NCBI GenBank assembly: GCA_021186555.1
Contig: JAJKFL010000039.1
Location: 19,944,733 to 20,008,732 of the forward strand
Source: Reticulitermes speratus
Taxonomy: Eukaryota > Arthropoda > Insecta > Blattodea > Rhinotermitidae
DNA length: 64,000 nucleotides
Reading direction: 5' to 3'
Made by a program: the position numbers and the translations under genes. Shown piece by piece: positions 39,774-52,785 of this stretch. Positions within the stretch are counted from its first letter, which is position 1; every line of letters begins with the position of its first letter. The notes under the pieces are model-generated. The model was not told where the DNA came from. It saw nothing but the letters and a program-made list of their open reading frames with translations, and did not search any database.

Positions 39774-40547
39774 GCCACGACAAAATATCGGACTGTAGTT
39801 AATTGGTTCGTCCCGGTACAATTACGGAAGACTGAGGAAAATCAGAAAGGACTTCTGATAGTTGGCTCCTGGGTATGATACTTGATTTGAAAACTGTATT
39901 TTCTGAGCGCCTGCATTAGTTTTATAGACGTGGAGGGGGAGGAAAAACAAAATTCTGAAGCCGCGAAAATAAAGCACGCCACAAAGAGCTGAACTTCCTT
40001 CTATTACTCAGAACAAACAAAAGTTTCGACGTTTTTGCCACCAGGGTGATGACCATTGCTATCTGTCAGTTTATAGGGCAATGGGTCAGTTCACGAAGTG
40101 GGTCAATTTACGCGGTCTTCCCCTACAAGTTTTACTTTTTATAAAGAAAGTGTCGTGACAGTAAGTTTCTCTATTAACTGGTATATATTTAGCTGCGTAC
40201 TGTTCGTACCTTACGAATTCACACGCGTACCATGTTGGCATGGTTAATACAGGTAACTGAAAATGTGAGGCTCAGGTTGCTTCCAATGACACGAAGTATT
40301 TCGAATTTAATGAGGAATTCATCATTCAAACAGGTAGGAGCAATGCTCTTATGTAACACCTTGTAAGTGATGTAACGGTGTAAGTGTACACAATTTTTCC
40401 ATTAAATTGTTTCTTGGGGGGGGGGGGGGGGTTTCGGAAATGAAATTTTCGGACACTGGGGCACGATCTCTGCTTTTTACTCCAATGTATAAACTTTGTG
40501 CAAAGAATTAAAAAGAAAGAGGTAAAGCTGATCTCGAACGTAGGCAG
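39774..40547. other. No recognisable feature
   Basis: No credible gene or repeat family seen, apart from a 16-base G run at 40416-40431. Confidence 0.4.
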
Positions 40548-40800
40548 CCGGGTAGCTCAGTTGATACAGTGACTAGGCTACGGGTTGAAGAATCGGGATT
40601 TTATTCCCGCCAGGGGAAAAGATACTTCTCCACAGCGTCCAGACCGACTCTGGGGCCCATGCAGCCGCCTGTAAAATGGGTAACGGGGGGGGGGGGGCGG
40701 GGGTATCTTTCCCCGGTACAGTAACTGGGGCCAGAAGCTGACCATCCACTTTCCAAATGTCTTCTTGGCGCAGTGCTTAATTAAGCACAAGGATAACTTC
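40545..40800 (+). mobile_element. tRNA-derived SINE-1 copy
   Basis: Head CGGGTAGCTCAGTTGATACA (A box) and TTTTATTCCCGCC (damaged B box), body CCAGACCGACTCTGGGGCCC, interrupted by a G run at about 40685-40697. Confidence 0.78.
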
Positions 40801-41429
40801 GCGTTTTCGTTTCCTTATATTGAGCGCAATCGACTTCGTCTCAACTGCTGGAAATGGAAATCACTTAGCGTTAATATACTTTGGTCTTACACGCCATGGT
40901 AACTGTCATAGCTCTCTCGACTGACACCAGATAACGCGTAATGGATGATGTCCAGTCCCACGTGAATTAAAGTTTGCCCTCGATTACACACCAATGCTGA
41001 ATTCGTATCTCTTGATAGGTTATCTCTGTCTTAGAATTCGAGACTATAATGCTTACGTGAGAATAGAGACGCTGAGAACTACTTGATTTTACTCAACTTG
41101 AGTAACTGACACTTTGAATGCAGATACTAAAGACTAAGTTCTTGATTAGAAACTGATACCAAATCCTTTTGCCCTTTGTTTCTTTATCAAACCATTTGTA
41201 ACAGAATCTAACCCATTATCTTATCCAAAAATTGATTAGTGGGGTCTATTTTCCAGGAAATTTTGTGTTTATTACGTGATATTTAAACGTTTTACGATGA
41301 TCTAATTTAAGAAATTCATCTCGAGTTATAATCCGTATTACATTACTGACATAAGCCGAAATTTCGGAAGACTGCCAGATTCCATCTTCGAGGATAATGT
41401 TTATCGCGTCGTCAAAGAGACGGCCAAGT

Positions 41430-41575
41430 TTACGCTTAGGAACATGTCCCTGAAGATGACTGTAGCAGATTACTTTGAAATATTGATAAGCAATTAACAG
41501 ACTACACGGTGCCACACCCAGGTAGACAGCTGTCTTCACAATCACCGCTGTGAGAACCCAGATATTTCGCGTAGT
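41430..41575. mobile_element. Half copy of hairpin element family H
   Basis: ACTACACGGTGCCACACCCA ... CACCGCTGTGAGAACCCAGA then TATTTCGCG is the right terminus of the family. Confidence 0.55.
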
Positions 41576-41779
41576 AGACCAGAAACTTAAACTCTGGTTT
41601 ATATGAAATAAAAGCTTAAAATGTCCCGCTTGCTGAATCGCTACTTCAGACTATATATCTGGGAAAAGAATAACCTTCCGGATATATGGAAATAGAGTGT
41701 AACATGTAGTCTGTTATGAGCTCTTTACATCGGTGTCCACGTGCCTCTACCCGCAATACGTTGTTCGGGGAATTACAGG

Positions 41780-41975
41780 TGCTTGTACCTGACTTAGCTA
41801 GATAATCACATCGAGTAGTCAGGTAGACAGATTTCAACTTTTCGGAGGAACGTACTGCCTCCATCTTCAGTATTCAACCCTAAATATGCAGTAAGTATGT
41901 TCCTCCGAAATACCGGTTGTCACCTACAACACTACGTGATGTCACAATTCACAAGACCACATATCAATCTTTACT
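41780..41975. mobile_element. Hairpin element family H
   Basis: TTTTCGGAGGAACGTACTGC and CTGCAGTAAG-like inverse with ATGTTCCTCCGAAATACC; ends ACACTACGTGATGTCACAAT. Confidence 0.68.
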
Positions 41976-43284
41976 GCCATAAGAAGTTCATATAGACAGG
42001 CATTAGGCTACAATGAATATAGCAGTATGCAATGTACTGCTACCTTCCATCGGGCACTGTCGTGTGTCTGCGACAGAATACTCTCTGTAAAGACTGGTTA
42101 TACTTTTGAGGTTAGAAGTCATGATTGTATCCGCCATTGGACAAGTTCGTTCATGTGAAATGTTTAATTCGAACTCACCTTTTTAAAGAACGAAATTACT
42201 TCTAATTAATTTTTATAATTGATGATTTCAATTTTTAGTGTCACAGATTTGTATGGGGACCAGCAGAGCAGCTGTCCCGGGTGCAGATGAAAAGGGGACG
42301 TAAAAACGAATCATCCTTAACTTGTCGGCTTAAAATAGACTACGAATTACGAAGGAAGAAAAATGGCTAGATTTCATTACTATACTTTGTATTTAACTTA
42401 GGAATTATTACAGCATTTTATTTTGTTTATGGTTTCACAAATTCGAGAAAGTGGGACCAGATCTTTGAATTCGGCCTGGGGGAAAATAGTGGTTGGTTTC
42501 GCTTCTAATTGGTTGCTTGTATTTTTATGAGTGTCACAGCAATACTGATCAGCTTAAATGAAAGAGAAACCAAGGGTTGCTATTAGTGAGACAAAGAGAC
42601 CAGTACTTAAAATACCTTTAATTACAGCCCTAGTTTACAAATATAGAAACGGACTTAAATTCATATGGAGCTGAAACAGAACTAAGAGCGTAGTCCAGGA
42701 AGATTATGGTACAGCCCCACATAGAATTGTTTACAGGGCATTTAAATGTAGGGGTAAGTATAGAGTCAGCATTTTGCTTGACAAATATCGGTTCCCACTT
42801 CCTGTCGGCTCGTTTATCGTATTGACGTAGCTCATTCAACTGACCGCCAGCACGCGCAGCAGAGTAGCGGCGAGTGTTAACATTACAATTAACCCTCTGA
42901 AGACTGACAGTTTCACGCTGTGTGATGTGCACAGACAACGGGCTCTTGTCCCTTCAGGCTGACATAAGGCTGGGTCACATTAGGACATTTTAATGCTGTC
43001 AGCCGGTGGAGGCCACTGAACTTTCCGCTGAATGTTCTTATGTGGTCTAAAAAGTTTTACGTTGCCTACTTACTTCCTGTCTCAGCCAGTTGCTGTGTGA
43101 AGGCAGGTCAGAAATATGTTTGAAATACCAAATTGGCCAAGTAGAAGAGTGAGAATATTAGTAAGTCTCTCGGCATTTACAAACAATTCCAGTTATTTTG
43201 GAATAGAAGACTGGAGGACTACATGAACTATAACACAAGAGATCCGCTTTCCAAAAATTAGTGTCTGTGATTTCCGAATAGGTA

Positions 43285-43410
43285 ATGAGGCGATATCTGC
43301 GCTCTTCTGGGATATTACGCGGCATGAGACCGACACGTTGTCCCGAAACGTCGGTAAACAATTACCACACGACGCCGCGTAATATCCCAGAGGAGCGCAG
43401 ATATCATCAA
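43285..43410. mobile_element. Compact hairpin element family H
   Basis: Arms GATATCTGCGCTCTTCTGGG and CCCAGAGGAGCGCAGATATC (43292-43405) surround a centre with CCGACACGTTGTCCCGAAAC then GTCGG. Outer part lacks the usual TGTGAGAACCTC terminus. Confidence 0.75.
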
Positions 43411-44879
43411 CATCGCGGCGGAAGCCTGAAATCAAGGTACCGAGGCATTGCACATGTGATGTGCTAAGTAAAATATAAAATATATAATAACTAAGTATTG
43501 TAATTAATAAAAGTCATTAAATCAAAGAAAAGTGGAGCTTCAACCGAAGAAATTTACACACTGGAAAGCACACAGCTTAAGACCACAACAACACATTTTA
43601 TACCAGCACGAGCAACAGCTCTTGGTAGGGATCCTATTCGTCCCGATTTTCGCAGGGCAGTCCCTGTTTTATGGGCTGTTTTAAGCGCTCTGTCCCCGTG
43701 TCCCGCGAAATTCGGTTCGGGATGCGAATTATCTCGGGGTGTTTGGTCATAAAAATAAGAGGCATATCTGACAATGCGTATGAATATTTTGACTTTCCGA
43801 CGGTGGCAGAAAACGTCTGCAAGAGTAGGACAACCAGCAAATAGACACTAACAGGAAGGAATAGGAGAGGGAGACAAAGATATGTAGATTAGTGATTACA
43901 GAGTCTGGACTGAGACTGCGAAGGATGACGAGCAGATATGTACAAAAATCATTAAGCGAACTGAGCGTCTAAGTTTGATTAGTATTCTTATTCTCCTTCT
44001 TATTATTATTATATAATTTCTGCATCTATATGTATTAATTTTGTTGCCTGAGTTATATCGTTCGAGTTACACTAATAATTTACTCTGAATTTTTCATTGC
44101 ATGACGAGTTAAAAATTATCTTCTACCCCTCCCCCAAATGTTATTAGGTGTCCCGGTTTGGTTTCTAAAAATTGGGATCCCTACTCTTGGGGTCATTTTG
44201 ATCTCAACTGTTCGGTCAGAACTGATTCGACAACTGTGCAAGTGTGACGTGCAAGTGAAAGCAAGCAAGTCAGTGCAATCCACTGGTTGACTCCACTAAA
44301 ATGTCCTGATGATGACAGGCCAAGGGATGACGTAACGAACTGGCGCCCCAGTTGCTTGTAACTCGTCCTGGGTTACTTTGGGAGGTGTGGCGGCAGAGGA
44401 GTCCCTCTAATAACCACCTTCTAAGGTTTGGACATGGCACTCTTAAGAATATGCATGTAACTTCGTTGTCTTGCAGAAATTTTTGAAGATTCAGATAATC
44501 GTGGAGGTTTGGCAGGCTACGTTGTATGCCGGATGTAATGCGGTAGGTCGTGAAACTTGTGCGTTGGAATTTCTTTGATAGTCGTGTCTGGCTGTATCGT
44601 CTTCAAAATTCTGATGTACGAACAAAAGCGTATTTTTTTGTCTTCAGACTGTTACGTGTGTTCCACCCGAAGAGTGACGTTTATCTGTTGTTTGAGGGGT
44701 GCGAGAGGAAGGCAGTGCGATATGGTGGCCTCCACCGAGATACTGGCTGGCGATAAGAGTTTCGCTAATTTATTTTGCTTTTGCGGGAAGTTTCGACGCA
44801 GAGTCTTCTACCCTATAATGTCAAGGTTAAGAGTTAAAGACGCCGTGACAGAGTCTGAGACTGTCCTTGAGATTTTGAT
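43411..44879. other. No supported gene
   Basis: No host exon with flanking splice sites or family similarity. An open frame at 44557-45132 is not trusted except for the family P segment inside it. Confidence 0.4.
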
Positions 44880-45125
44880 GTCTTTTGAAGACCGACGCTC
44901 ATCTGAACTATACACACAACTTCATTTCCTACCTTACAACCCGTCTTCATTTGAAAGACCAAGCGGTCAAGTGACGTTGAGGGAAATAATTGGTGTTTAT
45001 TGTGGGAACCACGTGAGAGACATGAATACAGCGTGTGGCACAATTCAGATCTTCTTAACGTTAAAGCAGGTGTTACGTGTAGTCACCTCTGGACTCCAAA
45101 TTGTTACTGCGCTGTTACAGAACTT
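44880..45125 (+). repeat. Family P repeat, copy 2 (peptide-like, longest)
   Basis: Within a 191-codon open frame (44557-45132): REIIGVYCGNHVRDMNTACG then TIQIFLTLKQV. The core aligns with copies near 21705 and 48495. Upstream context FERPSGQVTL is partly shared with copy 3 at DNA level. Unknown function; probably part of a dispersed repeat in this lineage. Confidence 0.55.
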
Positions 45126-46077
45126 CAATTAGTGAATATTTATGTATTATAATCACAAAATTCATAAAATGTACGCATAATGGTGAGACAGTTTCTGACT
45201 TACCGCATGTTTTATCTAGGATATTACTCACATGATTTTTAAAAGTAGGAATTTTTGGGACGAATTTAATTTTGGCCCACGTCATTCCAATATAAATCCT
45301 ACTTTACATGTATTACTCAAATCGAGTTTTGTATTTTTTTGCACAAACAGCTCATCGAATAAAAGATTAGTACAAAATATCAAATGTGGACTCATCAGGT
45401 TGAAACTGTTTTCGATCTTACGTATATTGAACGAAATAAAACGAAGGTAGTGTCTAGTGTGACAAGCTTTGTGGCAGTACTAGTACATTTGTACCTGCAA
45501 AAGACGACAAGTAAAGAAAATCGGAGAGAACCGCAGCTGCAGGACATATATCCTCTGCATTAGTTTGCACACAAGATGGCAGTTACCTCTGTTCAGGAAG
45601 CTGGTGTCGGTTGATCCACACAGCAGTCAACACAAACACTTGTCACTTGCTAGCACCGAGAGTGACTGAACATCCTACAGGCAGGTAGGTATGGTGGTAT
45701 ATTACATAGGGGCCCGCTCCCACAGATAGGCGACCGGTTGTGGTGGCTGATAAAGCCCCAGCTGACAAGGACTTCATTTTAAAACTACGTTAATCAGGGG
45801 TGACCACAATCTGTCTTAGAAATTAGCAGTCTATAAAGAATAAGAGAAGTATGCCAAAGAAACGATATGTATACGACGTTTTCTGTAAGCTGAAGTACAG
45901 CCGTTTAATCTCATCGGCGAAGATAAAATGATCATGTGCCCAACAGGCCTTTTTCTGTATCGAAACAATGGAAACTGAAAGTATCTGAACTCTTAAAGCC
46001 AAGATGCAATTCAGGCTGAAGCAATGCTTACCAACCTGTGGACAGCGGACCCGGGGGAGGGGATTAGAGCACAAAGA

Positions 46078-46367
46078 AACACACAGTTTTTTTTTGTGGT
46101 GAAGGGCCCCGCAGCAGATGCCTTGATGGCTTATTGTGCAACCCTGTGATGAAGATTATTAGTTTTTTCCGTTTTTCCGTGTAATGGAGCACCGGTGGAA
46201 TGAAATTGACAGGGGAAAACCGAAGTACTCGGGGAAAAAAACCTGTCCCAGTGCCACTTTGTCCACCACAAAGCCCACATGGACTGATCAGGGATCGAAC
46301 CCGGGCCTCCGCGGTGAGAGGCCGGCGACGAACATCCTGAGCCATGGCACGGCCCTAACACACAGTT
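46078..46367 (-). mobile_element. SINE-2 with 11-bp target-site duplication
   Basis: Body 46089-46356 lies between exact AACACACAGTT copies (46078-46088 and 46357-46367). On the minus strand it starts with a tRNA-like head: A box within GCCATGGCTCAGGATG (46333-46348) and B box GGGTTCGATCCC (46291-46302), and ends in an A-tail (T run from 46087). Unrelated in body to SINE-1. Confidence 0.88.
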
Positions 46368-48440
46368 ACTCCAAGGGCCCCGCGATTTCACACAGCTTCG
46401 CAGTAAATCTTGCTCTTCCCGCCAGAACATGCCTTCCTCTGTTATTGTTGCTGTCATGCATAAAATGTGATATCATTTACAACGGTTTCTGAGTTCGTTA
46501 TGCATTTTCTCAGTTGAAGTACCTTAGAAGTTCAATCATTAATATGCGAGGCCTGTAAAATCTGTGAAGTTAAGAAGGGGCCTTCACACATGAAAGGGTT
46601 GGAAATTGTTGTGCTAGTGCAAATGTAGATTGATGAAATTGCCTTGCGTTTACCAAGTGTTACGCCACCTTGACAAGTGTTGGTTTTTACTATTTTATAA
46701 CCGTATATCCATTTGTGCATTCCCATATTTTAGTTAAATTAGTCAGATTTTGTGTTGGGAATTTTATTTGTATCCTCATCTCCTGTGATGGGCATGTGTT
46801 CTTTATTACCTTTCGCAAACACACAAGCTACTCCCTTTATTGATGGAGACGTTTGTAATCAGGGTTCATAACTTCATTTCTAGAAATACACATCCTGAGT
46901 ATTCCAATATCCGTTGAATGACTTGCATGTTCTGTGGGTTTGCTATTGTTATAAATTATCCCCTCAACTGATCCATTTTGCCGCCAATTATTATTTTCTT
47001 CTTGTGTCATACATCTCGTAAGAAGTGCACAGATTCAGCCCTCGTGTTTTCTCCAACTGTGAAGTGTTCATATTTCCCCATGCCATATGTACCACAGAAT
47101 GTCACATGTTATTATCCTATATATTCGGTTGTTACAGGTTTTAGGGTCTACGTGTGTAATACGATCCTTTCGATCACACGAAACGCCGCTGCGTCGGTTT
47201 TGCGTAATAATAAATGTCGGTTAAAGCACTGGGGCCAAAGGAGCGTCTCAGTGCCTCTTTATTGGCCAGCCCTACAGCACCTAGACGCCTTGTCGATAAG
47301 CAGGTGCAGTCCACATGTCAGGAGTTCCTAAGTGGTTCATTATCTCAATGTTCGCAAGTTACCTTGAGCGAAAACCGTCACATAATGTGACATTCCGATC
47401 ACGAAAGTGGAGTTATTTTCTTTGAAATTCAGTTCGGCTTTCCTACCTGTACTTCCGACGTGGTTCGCAAAAATACAGTAGCGTCACTGTCTGTCTGTTA
47501 CTAGTTATCCGTAATTATTCAGAGTGAATTGACGAATCTAATTTTGTTTCGAGGTGGATAATTGTATATATTTGGCCGATATAAAATACAGCAATCCCTC
47601 GCCATACTGGCAGGTACTTTCTTGAAAATCACTGCGGCTGTTAATATCAAGGGCTTACGGGATATTCGGGGCTAGTTCCTCCATTAAGCACATAAATACG
47701 TAGGCCTAACAACATTAGAGGTAAATTATTACAAGTGTTACCAAAAGACGCATCGGAATGGTAATCTGAAAAGCATAAATACTTTTCGGCTCTTTAATAT
47801 AACAAATACAACTACGTACAGTATATTAACGCTAAATATTGATCCTGATTTCGGTATGGCATAAAACGGCGTAAATCTCAACTTCAAGATGGTTTCGGAT
47901 GCTGTTACAGCTGAGAAGGGTCAATGTCTGTAAAAACTACGAAACAATGAATATCCGTCATTGACAAAATATTTGAAGAATACATTAATAGATTACTGGA
48001 AAATGTAAGAAGAAATAAAAACGATGCAAAATCGGGGAGGAATGAAAAGGGACATATAGATAAAAAAGATTGAACTGAAAAAGGAACTTAGAAAGAAAGA
48101 AAGAAAAAAGGAAACAAACCAAGAAAAGAAAACTTAGTAAACCTGCGTTCTTAAAATTTAACTAAAATGACAGATTCAAGGCGAAAGGTGTTGGGAAGGG
48201 CGGAGCACAATGGCTGTGCTGGTTAGAAACTTGAATAATGACGCCTTGTGTTGTGAGGCGAAATGAAGATGATAAAGCCGAACAGCGCGTTGTAGTCATA
48301 TATACAGTCAGCAGCCAACAGGATGACTAACAGCGTATCAGAATCAAACCGTTAGTGTTTTATGCTATTTTACCCTTTAGTAAGTGAATTTTGACACCAA
48401 AGACAGCTACAGAAACTTCAAACGTGTCTGTTTTATATAA
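46368..48440. other. No supported gene
   Basis: Unique-looking sequence without a credible frame, splice structure or repeat family that I recognise. Confidence 0.4.
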
Positions 48441-48449
48441 GGACTCAGC

Positions 48450-48610
48450 GCGTACCGCGCAGTAAACTCTCCACCTCGGTTATACAAAACCAATCTGTTA
48501 ATGTTGTGTAAGGTAAAAGTCGCTGTTTGTTCTGAGATCCATGCAAAACACATAAATGCAATGGGAGCACCACGTGAAACTTTCTAATGTTAAACCTGGT
48601 GGTATAATGG
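48450..48610 (+). repeat. Family P repeat, copy 3 (peptide-like, broken)
   Basis: Frame reads AVCSEIHAKHINAMGAPRET then F and a stop; aligned with copies 1 and 2 over SEIH.KHIN. Diverged. Confidence 0.5.
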
Positions 48611-48844
48611 AGTAAGCTTGAAACAAGCATGAAATATGTTGTTACACAGAGAGTATTATGAAATGGAAGTTAATGAAATATAAGTACGTGTCGGTGCTTA
48701 GTAAATGCGTCTTGAATTCGATAGGTACTCGAATTCTGAGGTTCGTGAGGTTCCTGGATTACTTGCAAGCAGTACAGGAAACTTAACACACCACACGAAT
48801 CACCTTTACAACATTTGAGATACAACCTGTTACTGACTCAATGG

Positions 48845-48915
48845 TGCAAGGCGTTTCTCAAAAAGCTCTGGTTGCTCAGCTGGCAAGAAATTCACGGCTT
48901 TCCTGTGCCCGAGGT
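48845..48915 (-). mobile_element. Old LINE-B 3' UTR remnant
   Basis: TCTCAAAAAGCTCTGGTTGC, then TCAGCTGGCAAGAAATTCAC parallels 38400-38465 of LINE-B. Confidence 0.4.
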
Positions 48916-49664
48916 TCAAACAGGATCAGAATACAGTCCATTGGTACGATTTTGTGAAAACAGTAACGAACCTTCTACGTCCATAAAGCCAAGAGATTTA
49001 TTGACCAACCGAGTAATCATCAACGTTTTAAAGAAGGCCTTGCGCATCGATCAAGTTGGCTGATAAGGTTATGCTTGTTTGTGACTTGTATTCGTGAGAT
49101 TTCTCGTGGTTTTTCTCAGTCTCTCCAAATTCTGCGAGTGTGTTACAAAATAGGCCTACGCCACGATCGCTTCTTTCCATATTCTTTCGAATTCTTTATT
49201 CACTCATCATTCTACAGGTTGACGCCGTGCATGGTCTGAATTACTGACGTTAAATGAACTCTATGTACATGAGTATGACTCTGCAGCATATACATGCAGG
49301 TAAATAGGCAGCTGTCAAAGTGAAGTTATTCCACGCATTTGGTAGTGAAGATCACATGACAAAAATACGACCTGTCTTATAATGATAAGACTAATTGTAT
49401 ATTGATACATTTTACCTAAGGTTAGTTCTTAATAGATTTGTAATACTGATAACTTACCAGACATATCTAGGGCTTGCTTTATCTGCTATGGAAAACTGTA
49501 TACGTGCCATCTACTGAGTGATCGATAAATTATAAATTTATTTTCATGATAACCGTTTCTGAAAGATGGCAGCATTAGTTATCACTTCCTTGCTGAAATG
49601 TCTGAAACTATACCGATATTCAGAACTGTAACTGTCCGAAGGAAGGCCTACTAGGATCAAAAGA

Positions 49665-49855
49665 GTCGAGTCTTCTGGCATCTTATGCCGTGTCGACTTG
49701 TGAAAAGTCACCGACGTTTCGGATGACAGTGAGATCCCGAATATGGAGTCAGCATACTCCCCCGAAACGTCGGTAACTCAGTTGACATGTAACATTCTAA
49801 AAGACTTGAATCTTCATGAGCACCACTGTAACAATCTCACATCTCACATACTAGA
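49665..49855. mobile_element. Hairpin element family H
   Basis: TCTTCTGGCATCTTATGCCG, CACCGACGTTTCGG and the inverse CCGAAACGTCGGTAACTC; ends CACTGTAACAATCTCACATC. Confidence 0.72.
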
Positions 49856-49859
49856 ATCT

Positions 49860-51230
49860 TTCACCGTAAATTATAATAGCGTATGATCATGAATAAGCGT
49901 ATATTTCTTATTACGAATGTGCAGACTGGAGAACACTACATAACGAGGAGCTTTACAGTCTGTACCGTGTGCCTAACATTGCTATCGTGACTAATCAAGA
50001 AGGATAAGACTGGCAAGACATGTAGACAGTTTGGGCAATACGAGAGATGCGTACGAATTTTTGGTCGGAGAGCGTCATATGAGGAGACTGTAGGTACTAA
50101 TTGTAAGTGGGACAATAAACCTCTGATATCAAGAAGGATTTTAGAGAAATGAGTATTACACATTCCATGTAACCATTTGTAATATGCTGTTTATTTTCTT
50201 CGTAAGTTGCTTGCAACGATGTAGGTGGTGGTACGTGGTTTTATAATATGCTTTAAAGGTATGAAGATGTGGTGGACTGAACGGGCGCAAAGTATTTTCC
50301 AGTGTAGGAGTAGTGTGCACATTACGGTCTCATCTTTGTACGTCACGCATAGATTGCATAACAGAACACAGTATCAGATTTCGATTGGTGTGCTCAAATC
50401 CTGAACTCTTTCGTCTGGCTAATCGCCACTCGCATTCTTAAGCTTATACTCAAGTACAAACAACCTTGGTCCACATATTAAAATAGAAAGCTAAACCTAC
50501 CGTTGATAATTATCCAGACTAACGGCTAAACGGCACTTCATCTCGCACTTCAACTTACTGATGAACCTCTTCAACAACCCCGGGACCAGTGACCTCTGTA
50601 GGCCAGACTGATGCAAATGTTTGGCCTTTGTAGGCCACAGAGATGAAAATGTTTAATTATTTTCATAGGGCACACTTGTAACAAACTAGACTATGTAGGT
50701 TAAATATCTGTTGATAGTGAAGTTCCCAAATTATATTGTAAGTTTATATGTTCCATTTGACAGAAGTATATACCGTAAGTTAACGCCTCCCGATTTATAA
50801 ATACAGTAAGTCAAACATGATGACCTAGATTGAAGTGAATATGGCACTGGGTCAGCTCTTGTCTCTACATACGTCTTATTACTTGTGTTGTACTAAAGCC
50901 AGATCTTCTGCAGCTGGTCTCTTCAGGGCTGGAGACGAGTTTCGTAATAAATCGACCTTGTCTACTTATTTTGCCTTGTTCATCTACAGCAGACTGAGTA
51001 AAATACCGACGACGAAATTGATTTTTTCGTTTTTTTTCCTTCATTATTCATTAATATATTTTATTTAATTCTTGGTCTCTCACCCTGTGGAAAAAGCACA
51101 AATTGATGGTGTTTCAGAACAGATATTTAAGACGAGCCTGTAGAAGAAACATAATAAGGCGCTTCGCTCTATTGACTCTTCAAAACCGCAATTTGATGGT
51201 CAAATCAAGGAGAATGGAACTGGCATGTGG
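49860..51230. other. No supported gene
   Basis: Nothing recognisable on either strand. Confidence 0.4.
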
Positions 51231-51234
51231 AATG

Positions 51235-51305
51235 GTCGCGGAATGTCTCGAGTAGCTGGCAGACTGTTAGCTTCTCAAAGAGTCTGTTGCATGGATGTTA
51301 TTTAC
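51235..51305 (+). mobile_element. Old LINE-B 3' UTR remnant
   Basis: GAGTAGCTGGCAGACTGTTA then GCTTCTCAAAGAGTCTGTTG parallels the LINE-B 3' UTR. Confidence 0.45.
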
Positions 51306-51464
51306 ACTAATAACGCAGGCAGTTAGTGGTTATGACAGACGGTGTTCTGTGTAAGTTACGATGTGTTTTTGCGAATTTTATAAGGGACTGGGCAACACAT
51401 TTATGCTTGCTTGTTTAACAAAAGTACTACAAGCGCAGTAATAAGGAATGAACAATTTAAATAA

Positions 51465-51690
51465 AATGAGCTGGCTATCTCAGACATTTTCGCAACTGGA
51501 CAATCGGTTTCGATTCCTGCCACCACGTCTAGACCGGTTCTGAGAAACAGTCTCAGTTGCAGTGCGTACCGGGACCGTTCCCCCGCGATTTCAGGGGCAG
51601 TGAGTAGGTTAACAATGTGTGGATCTAGGCCTCCATTGTCATTCATCTTGATGTTTCAGTGTTTAAGCACAGGGGCAACTTTTCTTTCTT
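51465..51690 (+). mobile_element. Diverged SINE-1 copy
   Basis: GAGCTGGCTATCTCAGACAT, GGTTTCGATTCCTGCC (B box), CGTCTAGACCGGTTCTGAG and GTGCGTACCGGGACCG, in SINE-1 order. Confidence 0.6.
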
Positions 51691-52321
51691 TTAATAGCTA
51701 AAAATGAATTGGTATTTTTGTGTAAATGAAAGTTTTGGTATCCCTAGTAGGTCTGTATTTGTGTGACATATTCATTTACTGTACGAGTACTTAGAAGTGG
51801 GTACTAAACTATACGTACTGTCGGCTCCAGATGCTGCTTAATGGGAGTCTGAGCACTTTTCGAGCTACAGTCAGACTTTGAGCAAATCGTGTGACCGAAT
51901 TAATTATTATTAGGGTCTGTTGTTATGTTTATGTTTATGTTTCCGGCATATTTGTAAAGTGCGTTGCGGCAGGATAAATAACTGTTACATTTAACCGCCT
52001 GGTAACTACGCCACCTGTTGCAATATTAAATGTAGTCCTGTTTGTGCGTTGCATATGAATCTCGCAGTAAACACCGACTACTTCCCCAAACAGCATTAAC
52101 CGATTGCTGTTTACAATGGCACTAAGTGTGTTCGACTTGAGGCAGAGACGGAGTTTTATGTGTAATTTACACGAGTGTCAGTCTCTGAAGGATTAACAGT
52201 TTTATGGCAACAGAATTGTTTTAGCGAGCCGCACTTTGATACAGTTTATCTGGACTGGGAGTTCAAAAGCACCCACTTCGAGGCTGCCCTCGTAGTTGTG
52301 ATCATTGGTAACAAGACTGCC

Positions 52322-52785
52322 CGCGGATTGGAATGGTAAATTTGTGGTCACATGGCAATATGACTGTGAACTTGACAGATGAAGTTAGGGTCACTTGGCA
52401 TGTGACTGTATGCGGATTGGATGGGAGAAATTATGATTACTTTGCAATAATATTGTGGATTAGACGGTGAAATTATAGTCACTTGACAATAACACTAAGT
52501 TACGGTCAAATGGCAGTAACATTCTGCGGATTGTATGGGTGAAATTATGATCACATGGCAATATGTGCAGATTGGACCGTGAAGTTATAGTCACTTAGCA
52601 TGACTGCGGGCTGGATGGGTAAATTTGCGGTCACTTGGCATATGACTGCGAACTGGACGGGTGAACTTATGGTCACTTGGCAATCAGAGTAAATTATGGT
52701 CTCTTGCCATTATGACTGTACGGATTGGGCGGATGAAATTATGATCACTTGCCTGCCTGCGGATTGGACGGGCTAATATATCTAC
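52322..52785. repeat. Degenerate tandem repeat, unit about 45-55 bp
   Basis: About nine or ten diverged units built on TGCGGATTGGATGGGTGAAA then TTATGGTCACTTGGCAATAT. Unit lengths vary through internal deletions. No coding meaning seen. Confidence 0.75.

Noticed and set aside
44557-45132. 191-codon frame as a host gene
   Set aside because: No splice context, no recognised domain; only the family P segment inside it recurs, so I list it as a repeat.
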